Source: Bacteroidota bacterium
GTDB lineage: Bacteria; Bacteroidota; Ignavibacteria; UBA10030; UBA8401
Assembly (NCBI GenBank): GCA_020052095.1
Contig: JAGVPT010000172.1
Coordinates: 1 to 39,439, forward strand
Direction: 5' to 3'
DNA: 39,439 nucleotides
Of the stretch, positions 19,245-27,675 are shown one piece after another. How positions within the stretch are numbered: position 1 is the first letter of the stretch; each line of letters begins with the position of its first letter. Below the pieces are notes generated by a model. That model made no database searches, had not been told where the DNA came from, and saw nothing but the letters and a program-made list of their open reading frames with translations. The position numbers were made by a program, and so were the translations under genes.

Positions 19245-22200
19245 ATGACTCTCAAAACTATCATTCTCTTCTTACTGGCCGCCGGCGGCGTCAGCTACTT
19301 TGTCCCGACGCCGCAGGAGGTTCGTGATTCCTTCACCGCGGGTCAGAATTTTTACGCATCGAAAGACTATCGAAAAGCGATCGATCAATACAACAAGATT
19401 CTCGCAACCGAAAGCAATCTGCTGACGGCTGACAGCGTACGGGTTTCCCTCCTCAATGGCGAGCTTGACGCCGGCGTTCGGACTGCCGCCATCTATCAGA
19501 AAGCAAATGCATACCGCAACCTCGGCAGGAATGATTCGGCGACTGCTCTCTTCCGCCTTGTCCAGACGCGTTTCGATACCCCCAAGCTCCTCGTCCTCGC
19601 TCAGTATCAAATCTATGACATTTTCTACCAGCAGAAGGAGTACGACAGCGTCGTCGTTGCGGCTCGTGATCTCGTTACAAGGTATCCTTTTGACGAGAAA
19701 GTTGAACAGGCCTACTACGACATCGGCTGGGCGTTTCGGCTGAAGAAGGAGTACGATAGCTCCACCGTTGCTTTTAAGTACCTGGTTGACATGTACAAGA
19801 GTAGTCCCTTGCGGGTGCGGGCTATGTACCAGATCGGCCAGAATGATCTCGACGATTCGAACTGGCGCAACGCTCTGAAAAGCTTTCAGACCCTGATCAA
19901 TGAGTACCAACTGGAATCGTTCGCAAAAACCGAGTTTGAGAAGATGGAGTTACGAACGAACAAGGAGAGACAGATTTTCGATGCGGCCTCCAACCGCGAG
20001 TCCGACAACACGAGCTTGGAACTAGTGTCGAAATCCGAATTCAAGATCGCAGAGGCGTACCAGCGGATGGACATGTATGATTCCTCGATGCAGCGGTACC
20101 GGTCCATTATTAAGCGCTATACGCTGCTTCCTACGCTTGCGGAGATTTCATACATCAAGATGGCGGAATTAACGCTCCAGGTGAAAGGGACAGAAGCGGC
20201 GATTGCGGTGTACAAGGGTGCCATCGACGAAAACTTTCAGAACAAGGTGTTCCAGGCCCGGATGCAGTACAAAGTGGCGCGGACGTATCAGGATAAAGAT
20301 GTGTTCACGCGGGCGGCGGACGAGTATGCATTCTATGTGAAAGCGTATGGAGAGTTCGCACTCCAGTCAGATTTTTCGGTCGAGAATGCACGCTTTTTTG
20401 TGGTCCTTAACAGAAATGCGGCAATGGAGTACGAGGAGGTAATTGCATCGAGCGATTCCTTCCTCGTGAACCATCCGGAGAGTGAATATACTCCAAAGGC
20501 TCTTCTTCTCCGCGGGCTATCGTTTCAGAGCCTCGGAAAGCTTGACCAGGCACGGCAAACGTATGAAGACCTGATCGCGAGGTTCTCCGCTTCGACGGAA
20601 GCGTACCAGGCACGAACGCAGAATGCGAAATCGTATTATGATGAGAAAGACTACGCCCAGGCGGTAAAATATTATGAGGCCTTGCTTCGTGAAGATCTCT
20701 CAAAAATCGACGTCAACGCTGCAAACTACTATCTTGGGGTCTGTTATTTTGCCCTTGCGCGGTATGACGACGCCATTCGAACGCTTAACACCGTCGCTTC
20801 TCAATCGGCGTTCTATCCCTTTGCGTTTGCGCGCCTAGTGAAGACGCTCATAGCTCAGACAAAGTACGAAGAGGGAGAAAAATACATTACCGACGTTATC
20901 GAACGGGGAACGAAAGATACCGCAAGCTATACCGCCTATTCGCATCTTGCTCACGGAGACTTGCTGGCAGCATGGGGAAAATATGACAAGGCGATCGACG
21001 AGATGTCGACTGTGCTCAAGGATTCGTCAATCAATGAGAACGCGAGATTCCAGGCAACGTACGCACGCGGGGCACTCTATCAGCAAACGAAGAGATTTGG
21101 TGATGCCATCAAAGAGCTGGAGTTTTGCCTCAGCCAGCCGAATTTCAGGAAGAACTTTTTCGGTTTAATCGCTGCTGCGAATGAGAAACTCGCCTTGAGT
21201 TACGTTGGCGTTGGCCGGAAGAAAGAAGCAGTCGCGACGATGTCCCAACTTCTCGCAAATGCCCTCACTGCGGCGGAAAAGATCCGCTATCTTTCCGGGC
21301 TCACCGAGGTGTATGCACAGCTCAACGAATTCCAGAAGGTAGTAGAATACGGAAGTCAAATCGTCGCCGCCGATAGCGCAGACGACAATTCGCGGGCAAA
21401 GGCGTATGCGACACTTTCGAACGCTTACGGGAATCTTAATGACCTTGCGAAGTCGACCGCCGCGCTCTTCGAGGCGGCTGAACGACTTCCTGCGCATCCC
21501 TACATCCGAGATTTGATCTTTGAAACCGCAATGCTCCATTACGACTCGCAGGATTTCGTCGGGGCAGGAGAATTGTTCCGGAAATATATTGAAAAATACC
21601 AGACGGGGGACAAGTATGAGGACGCCTTCTATTATGAATCGGAGTGTCTGACACACTCGGGGAAGACCGAGGAAGGGATCGCTTCACTTCAGAAATACAT
21701 GATCCAATATCCCTCGAGTTCGCGGTTGGCAGATGCGCAATACGAGATTGCCGAAACATACTACAATACGAACCGGTTCGAAGAAGCAGCCCGCGAATAT
21801 GCCCGCACTGCCCGACTTTTTCCAAAGTCTGACTTCGCCGTGTCATCCCTCTACAATCAAGGGTGGTGCTACTACCGGATGACAGACACCCTGAAAATGG
21901 TTTCGGCTTTCCGCCAGCTTGTCGATGTCTATCCCGAGAGCAAAGAAGCCTCAGACGCGCAGTTCAGCATTGGGGACTTCTACTATAATGCACAATCGTA
22001 TGACAGCGCAAGGATTGCGTACCAGAAGATTCTGGACAAGTATCCGGCCTATGCTAGGGTTGAAGAGGCAAAGGAGCTCGTCCGCGAATTAAGCCAGATC
22101 ACCTCGTACAGGGAGTACGAGGCAGGGATGAGGAGCTTCGACGACAAAGATTACGCGACGGCAATTACAAAGCTTGAAAGTGTTGTGCATAAATACCCGG

Positions 22201-22388
22201 ATGCCGATGTCGTGTCCGCATGTGAGGTGAATATCGCCTCCGCATACGAACAGATCGGAGAAAGGGAAAGGGCGTTGAAGTTATTCGAAGAGATCATCAA
22301 TAAGTATTCTCCCGTATCAACAGCGCAGACGATCGTCTTTTTTGCTGAACTGCACAGGCGGTGGATCGAAAGCGGCAGGACTGAATGA
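19245..22388 (+). CDS. Large TPR-repeat protein
   Basis: ORF track gives TTG 19227; ATG 19245 (MTLKTIILFLLAAGGVSYF) looks like a signal/anchor start. Many TPR units, e.g. YDSARIAYQKILDKYPAYARVEEA, FEEAAREYARTARLFPKSDFA. Confidence 0.82.
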   Translation: MTLKTIILFLLAAGGVSYFVPTPQEVRDSFTAGQNFYASKDYRKAIDQYNKILATESNLLTADSVRVSLLNGELDAGVRTAAIYQKANAYRNLGRNDSATALFRLVQTRFDTPKLLVLAQYQIYDIFYQQKEYDSVVVAARDLVTRYPFDEKVEQAYYDIGWAFRLKKEYDSSTVAFKYLVDMYKSSPLRVRAMYQIGQNDLDDSNWRNALKSFQTLINEYQLESFAKTEFEKMELRTNKERQIFDAASNRESDNTSLELVSKSEFKIAEAYQRMDMYDSSMQRYRSIIKRYTLLPTLAEISYIKMAELTLQVKGTEAAIAVYKGAIDENFQNKVFQARMQYKVARTYQDKDVFTRAADEYAFYVKAYGEFALQSDFSVENARFFVVLNRNAAMEYEEVIASSDSFLVNHPESEYTPKALLLRGLSFQSLGKLDQARQTYEDLIARFSASTEAYQARTQNAKSYYDEKDYAQAVKYYEALLREDLSKIDVNAANYYLGVCYFALARYDDAIRTLNTVASQSAFYPFAFARLVKTLIAQTKYEEGEKYITDVIERGTKDTASYTAYSHLAHGDLLAAWGKYDKAIDEMSTVLKDSSINENARFQATYARGALYQQTKRFGDAIKELEFCLSQPNFRKNFFGLIAAANEKLALSYVGVGRKKEAVATMSQLLANALTAAEKIRYLSGLTEVYAQLNEFQKVVEYGSQIVAADSADDNSRAKAYATLSNAYGNLNDLAKSTAALFEAAERLPAHPYIRDLIFETAMLHYDSQDFVGAGELFRKYIEKYQTGDKYEDAFYYESECLTHSGKTEEGIASLQKYMIQYPSSSRLADAQYEIAETYYNTNRFEEAAREYARTARLFPKSDFAVSSLYNQGWCYYRMTDTLKMVSAFRQLVDVYPESKEASDAQFSIGDFYYNAQSYDSARIAYQKILDKYPAYARVEEAKELVRELSQITSYREYEAGMRSFDDKDYATAITKLESVVHKYPDADVVSACEVNIASAYEQIGERERALKLFEEIINKYSPVSTAQTIVFFAELHRRWIESGRTE

Positions 22389-23806
22389 CGCAGAAGTGGT
22401 GGCTCGACAAATATCGGCGGTATCTGCTTATCGCGATCGTCGGGTCGTCAATGATTCATTTGATCGTGGGAGGTGTTATTCGTATCATCCAAGGGCCTGA
22501 GGAGAAGGTCCTCACTGTGAGGCTGAGAACGTACGACGTTATCAAGCCGCCGATTCGGTACGATGCCCAGCCTCCCCGCTTTATAAAGTCCTTCACACTT
22601 GCGAAAGAGGTTGCCTACACACCGCAGACGATGGCGCGAGAAATCAAGTTTACACGCTCAGAAATTCCGCGCTCGACGGCGCCTGCGAATTCCCGCTCGA
22701 GCGCACCTCCATCGGGGGGGCGTGGCCGGGGAGAGGGGAGCGTGTTTTTCGGCGCATTGACAGCAGGTGCCGGCGCAAGCGAGCTTGGCTGGGGAATCCC
22801 GGGGGGCGCGCAGAGTTACGGGAGAAGCTTCGGGGTGGGCGGGAGCGGAGGGTGGGGAGCCGGTCCGGGTGACGGGAAAGACTGGGGACCGCAGTTCGCT
22901 TCCGACGTAGAGAACACCCGATCAACCGGCGGCGGAGGGTTGTCCGCGATGAAAGACGAGTTGATAAGCTATGAAAATTTCAGCGATCGATTTGACGGCT
23001 GGTTTGAAGTAAACCCGCGGAACAAGAAGGACATCAAAGGATTCTTGAATATTTATCAGTTGCAGTACAACTCGACCCGGCTGGAAAAGGCGCCGACGGA
23101 CAACAAGGGAGTTCAGATCCAGGGATGGATCGTCGTCGACAATCAACCGTCGTGGAACTGCGTTCCCCAGGCACTCCAGTCGCTCGCGCAGTACGCAAAC
23201 GACAGCACCAAGCTGAGCGTTCAAATTCGGGGGACGGTGCGCCTCGATTCGAAAGAGTTAAATACGATTCCGTTTCTCTTCATGATGGGATTTCAAGCCG
23301 CCATCAAATATTCGAAGGAGGAAGCGAGGGCGCTCGGCCATTATTTGAAGAATGGGGGGTTTCTCCTTATCGATGACGGCAATGCATACCAACCCGGCGC
23401 TTTTAACCAGTCGGTGCGGCAAATGCTCCGCGATGCTCTCGGGTACGAAGCCGTCTTTGAACGCGTTTCCGCATCGCATCAATTATTTCATTCGTTCGAA
23501 GATTTCAGCGCGCCGCCGTCGGGCGATGACATGGTCCGTTACGACCCGAATGTCCGCGCAGTGAAGGAGATCTATCCATTCGTTGACGCAATATTCATTA
23601 ACGGAAGGATGGTGGCTCTCGTGTCGAATCGCGGCTATTGCTTCGCCTGGGGATACTGGAAATATATTCCCCCTTCGGCGGGGGGACCATACGACAATCA
23701 ACGCCAACTCCAGTTCGGTCTCAACGTGATCGTCTACGCCCTCGGACAGAGAGGGGGTATTGTGGATCAGAACCGAACACGGGTTGCGTCGGAACAACGG
23801 CATTGA
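22385..23806 (+). CDS. TonB-like N-terminal TM plus Gly-rich linker plus DUF4159 domain
   Basis: ATGA overlap with TPR gene; TM helix LLIAIVGSSMIHLIVGGVI carries SxxxH (S21/H25); C-terminal NGGFLLIDDG...MVALVSNRGYCFAWGYW resembles the DUF4159 domain of ORF 13501. Confidence 0.72.
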   Translation: MTQKWWLDKYRRYLLIAIVGSSMIHLIVGGVIRIIQGPEEKVLTVRLRTYDVIKPPIRYDAQPPRFIKSFTLAKEVAYTPQTMAREIKFTRSEIPRSTAPANSRSSAPPSGGRGRGEGSVFFGALTAGAGASELGWGIPGGAQSYGRSFGVGGSGGWGAGPGDGKDWGPQFASDVENTRSTGGGGLSAMKDELISYENFSDRFDGWFEVNPRNKKDIKGFLNIYQLQYNSTRLEKAPTDNKGVQIQGWIVVDNQPSWNCVPQALQSLAQYANDSTKLSVQIRGTVRLDSKELNTIPFLFMMGFQAAIKYSKEEARALGHYLKNGGFLLIDDGNAYQPGAFNQSVRQMLRDALGYEAVFERVSASHQLFHSFEDFSAPPSGDDMVRYDPNVRAVKEIYPFVDAIFINGRMVALVSNRGYCFAWGYWKYIPPSAGGPYDNQRQLQFGLNVIVYALGQRGGIVDQNRTRVASEQRH

Positions 23807-23817
23807 GTGAAAAAGAA

Positions 23818-23938
23818 GATTGCAAGATTACAAGGATTGCAAGATTACAAGATTGCAAGATTACAAGGATTGCAAAATTACAAGATTGCAGGATTACAAG
23901 ATTGGAAGATTAAAGGATTGTGAGAGTTTGAGATTGTA
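23818..23938. repeat. Degenerate 16-17-bp tandem repeat (GATTGCAAGATTACAA), about 7 units
   Basis: Units at 23818, 23835, 23851, 23868, 23884, 23900, 23916; each splits into two 8-mers GATTGCAA/GATTACAA; decays toward the 3' end. Confidence 0.85.
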
Positions 23939-23987
23939 GGCTAGAGCGGATTTAGGAAACTAGGACCGAGAAGTCAAGGAGGAAGGG

Positions 23988-26639
23988 ATGAAAGTAGCAC
24001 GTATTGTGGCGGTGTTTGCTCTGGCACTCATCGTGCACAGTAATGTAGCTGCAGAGGAAGACCGTTCGCGCTATAGGGACTATTTCGAGAAGGCGGCTGC
24101 GGAGTTCAATGTCCCCTCCGATGTGCTCAAAGGCATTTCCTTCGCAGAGACCCGCTGGTCGCATTTAACATGGGCAGTTGGCGACACTGCGTCCGCGTGC
24201 AATGGGATGCCCCGGCCATATGGAATTATGTCGCTGTGGGATAATAACTATTTTGGACACAGCCTCCGCGACGCGGCGGCACTTCTCGGGAAGAGCCCGG
24301 ACGAATTGAAGAATGACCCATTCGAAAATATTCGAGGTGCAGCCGCGCTATTGAGAAAATTCTATAATGAACTTCCCAAGCCGGAAGGGACGGACCCGGG
24401 CGATATTGCTATCTGGCGTAACGCAATTGCCGCGTTTTCCGGCCTGCCACAGTTAGAATTATCTCAACAGCACGCGCTCGACATCTATACGCAAATGACG
24501 CGGGGTTACCGTCAATTCGGTATTGAGTGGGAAGCGCGCCCGGTCAGTCTTGGACCGATGCGGGCCGCTGTGGCAAAGATACAAGAAGGAGCAAAGACAA
24601 AGACTCCGCCGCCACTGCGTAAAACCGCAGATCAACCCGATTATCCGCTCGCGAAATGGGCACAGGCTGCTGAGGGGCATTGGTACACTAGCGGCTTTGG
24701 TGATTATTTTGTTGTTATCCATGACATGGAAGGATATTATTTATCGGTGATATCGTACTTTCAGAATCCGGCTACGCAAGCAAGTGCCCATTTTTGCATC
24801 AACAGTCTACAGAACGGCCCGGGCGAAAACAGGCCAAGTGATCCGCCGGCTGGAGAGATCACGCAAATGGTCGAACTGAAGTATTGGGCCTGGCACGTTG
24901 TGTGTTGGAACAGATACATGCTAGGAATAGAGCATGAAGGATTCGTCAATACGGCAGCGTGGTACTCACCCGAAATGTACAACGCATCGGCGAAATTGAC
25001 GGCGTGGCTGTGCGACCGCTTCAGCATTCCAAAAGATCGCAACCACATCATTGCGCATGGCGAATGGCAAAATGTAACATGGAAGGGTTGGATGGCCACA
25101 AATTTCCCGGGAATCGACGTAACCTGCAACAACCACACCGACCCGGGCCCATTCTGGAATTGGACGTTGTATATGGGTTTGATTACAAGCGACACCCTCG
25201 CGCCGAAGATCGCCTCAGTCGTCCCAGCACAAAGCGCTACGAACGTCCCAGCCTATAAAGATGTGGCGATCAGTTTTACTTCTCCCATGGACATTGCTTC
25301 CACAAACAGTGCCTTTTCTATTGCTCCGAGCGTTGCGGGCGCCGTCGCTTGGAACGCAGATTCAAAAATGCTGACATTTCATCCGACGAATTTTTTTGCT
25401 TTCAGCACAACCTACACAGTGAAAATAGATGGTACAGCCAAAGGTGCGATTTCGGGGAAAGGGCTTGATGGCAACGGCGATGGTGTCGGCGGAGACTCGT
25501 ACCAATTCTCGTTCACCACGGCTCCCGTCGACACGACCGGTGCGGTCATGGTTCAAAGCTACCCGCGCGATGGCGAGACAAATGTCAGCCTTTTTGCGGA
25601 TGTCAAGGTCACATTGAATGAGCCAATCACGCAAGCCTCGTTAGCGGGACGTGTGTTTATAGAGGACAGCACCGGAACATCCGTTCCGTTCAGCAACGGA
25701 AAGTATGAAACGATAGCGGACCGCGGAGTAATTTCATTCACTCCAACGAAGCTTCAGAGAAATAAGTTGTTCCGGATAAAATTGCTGGCTGGTCTGAAGG
25801 ATTTGTACAATAACGATTCGAAATCGGATGTGATTATTCAGTTCAGGACAACACAGGATACAGTACTGCAAGGAAGCGTCGCAGATAATTTTGAAACCAA
25901 TGCGAGAGGATGGCTTCAGCCCGGATCCGCCACTGGCTCTTCTTTTATCGATTCAACAGCCACCTCGTTTTTGATTTCAACGGATAAGAAAAAGAGCGGA
26001 TCCAATTCTGGAAAATTGTCCTATGCCTTTTCGCAGAACCAAAATGGTGTTGTCGTACTCAAGCCGACAACGTCCCCATTCCTTGACGCGGTTTCTACTC
26101 TTGGGCTCTGGGTCTACGGCGACGATGGAAAAGACACTCTGGCGGCAACTTTTCAGCCGCTCAATCAGACTATCTCTTTCGGTCCCGTGAATTGGTACGG
26201 TTGGAGATTCCTCACTCTGCAAACCGGTCAACTAACGGGGAGCGGAAAGAAACTGAGTAGTCTTCTTCTCAGTCAAACTGTCTCGGGCGCCAAACAGGGT
26301 GTACTTTATTTTGACGACATGCAGACCGACCCGACAGTCACTTCCGGGATTTCGGAGAGAGACGGTGTGAGACCGGATCACTTTTCTCTCGATCAAAATT
26401 ATCCAAATCCGTTTAACCCGAAGACTGACATACAATTTGGCCTGCCTCGCTCCTCGCACACGACGTTGAAGATTTATGATATCTTGGGGAGAGAAGTCAC
26501 GACGTTGATCAATGATAATCTTGGGGCAGGCCGCTATAAGGTTTCGTTTGACGCGTCGTCGCTTCCCGGCGGCGTGTATTTCTACCGGATCGTTGCGTCG
26601 GAGTTCAGCGCGGTTAAAAAGATGATGCTGACGAAGTAA
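23988..26639 (+). CDS. Secreted bifunctional peptidoglycan hydrolase (SLT-like plus N-acetylmuramoyl-L-alanine amidase) with Ig-like domains and T9SS CTD
   Basis: Signal peptide; FNVPSDVLKGISFAETRWSHL...YGIMSLWDNN (SLT-like); FVVIHDMEG...HIIAHGEWQ...HTDPGPFWNW (amidase_2-like); two SbsA/Big_5-like repeats; YPNPFNPKTDIQFGLP...GVYFYRIVASEFSAVKKMMLTK. Confidence 0.82.
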   Translation: MKVARIVAVFALALIVHSNVAAEEDRSRYRDYFEKAAAEFNVPSDVLKGISFAETRWSHLTWAVGDTASACNGMPRPYGIMSLWDNNYFGHSLRDAAALLGKSPDELKNDPFENIRGAAALLRKFYNELPKPEGTDPGDIAIWRNAIAAFSGLPQLELSQQHALDIYTQMTRGYRQFGIEWEARPVSLGPMRAAVAKIQEGAKTKTPPPLRKTADQPDYPLAKWAQAAEGHWYTSGFGDYFVVIHDMEGYYLSVISYFQNPATQASAHFCINSLQNGPGENRPSDPPAGEITQMVELKYWAWHVVCWNRYMLGIEHEGFVNTAAWYSPEMYNASAKLTAWLCDRFSIPKDRNHIIAHGEWQNVTWKGWMATNFPGIDVTCNNHTDPGPFWNWTLYMGLITSDTLAPKIASVVPAQSATNVPAYKDVAISFTSPMDIASTNSAFSIAPSVAGAVAWNADSKMLTFHPTNFFAFSTTYTVKIDGTAKGAISGKGLDGNGDGVGGDSYQFSFTTAPVDTTGAVMVQSYPRDGETNVSLFADVKVTLNEPITQASLAGRVFIEDSTGTSVPFSNGKYETIADRGVISFTPTKLQRNKLFRIKLLAGLKDLYNNDSKSDVIIQFRTTQDTVLQGSVADNFETNARGWLQPGSATGSSFIDSTATSFLISTDKKKSGSNSGKLSYAFSQNQNGVVVLKPTTSPFLDAVSTLGLWVYGDDGKDTLAATFQPLNQTISFGPVNWYGWRFLTLQTGQLTGSGKKLSSLLLSQTVSGAKQGVLYFDDMQTDPTVTSGISERDGVRPDHFSLDQNYPNPFNPKTDIQFGLPRSSHTTLKIYDILGREVTTLINDNLGAGRYKVSFDASSLPGGVYFYRIVASEFSAVKKMMLTK

Positions 26640-26669
26640 GCAAACCATGAGGAATGAAGGATGTTTGAG

Positions 26670-26705
26670 CGACCGCCGGAATTGCCTGGCGGCCGTTTTT
26701 ATATT
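26670..26705 (+). terminator. Rho-independent terminator after hydrolase gene
   Basis: CGACCGCCGG-aattg-CCTGGCGGCCG stem (one A/C mismatch, one G-T) followed by TTTTTAT. Confidence 0.75.
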
Positions 26706-26733
26706 TGAGACTTTCCGCAAAATTGCTTAACTT
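26705..26733 (+). promoter_or_regulatory. Possible promoter for response regulator
   Basis: TTGAGA (26705-26710), 17-bp spacer, TAACTT (26728-26733), just after the terminator. Confidence 0.35.
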
Positions 26734-26794
26734 CCTAACACTTTGATCGTGCCATTTACTCACGCAGTTGAAATATTTCCCGGGAGTCGAACTT

Positions 26795-27520
26795 ATGACA
26801 CAATCGCCTTTGCCGCATGTCCTATTGGTAGATGACGAAGACTCATTTCGTCTCAGCATCGAGATGGCGCTCAAGATGTCCAACGAGTTCATTGTGGAGT
26901 CGTGCGATTCGGGCGAGAGCGCTGTCGAGATTCTAAAAGAGAAAGCCTTTGACGTCATCCTGCTTGATTACAGGATGAGCGAAATGTCGGGGTTGGACGT
27001 GCTGGAATGGATGCATTCCCAAAAGATTCTGACCCCCGTTATCTTGGTAACGGCCGCGGGGTCCGAGACGGTAGCTGTCGAAGCAATGAAACTCGGGGCA
27101 TACGATTATTTACGAAAGGATCAGCTTGACATCGACCGCCTCTCGCTTGCGGTCAAGAGCGCCCATGAACGCTACCTCTACCGGAAACAGTTGCTCGAGC
27201 GGCAGGCAGAAGAACACATGCTCCAGGAGAAACAACAAGAACTTGATTCGCTCCAGATGTTTCACTCGACGGTGAATTCTGTCGGACAACTGGTTGAAAA
27301 GAGCCTGGCTGACCTTTCTGCCAGCCTGGCGAGATTTGAAAAAGAGTTGTTGAAAGTAGTGAAAGAAGGAAATGAAGCCCAGTGTACAATGGTTTTCAAG
27401 GAATTGACACAGGGGATCGATATCGTCACATCGGGAGTTGGCTCGATGCGTAATCTATCAACAATGGTCACCCGCAAGCTGGACGATATTCACATCGCTC
27501 CAGGTCAGCATCGCGATTGA
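26795..27520 (+). CDS. Response regulator (REC domain plus C-terminal coiled coil, no recognised output domain)
   Basis: ORF track starts at 26768; ATG 26795 has GGGAG upstream. VLLVDDEDSF, VILLDYRM, VILVTAAG, YDYLRKDQ give the conserved DD/D/T/K. Confidence 0.85.
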   Translation: MTQSPLPHVLLVDDEDSFRLSIEMALKMSNEFIVESCDSGESAVEILKEKAFDVILLDYRMSEMSGLDVLEWMHSQKILTPVILVTAAGSETVAVEAMKLGAYDYLRKDQLDIDRLSLAVKSAHERYLYRKQLLERQAEEHMLQEKQQELDSLQMFHSTVNSVGQLVEKSLADLSASLARFEKELLKVVKEGNEAQCTMVFKELTQGIDIVTSGVGSMRNLSTMVTRKLDDIHIAPGQHRD

Positions 27521-27675
27521 TATTCTTTTCGACTTTCCTCCGGGCTTCCTGTTCACAACTCGCTTGGGAAGCTCAACCCGCCTCAGCCCAAGTGAAAAGT
27601 TATTCTCTCACGAAGGAGCTCCGTTCTTGGAAACGAACTGCAACTTTCGTGCAATTTCAAACACAATAATGAACG

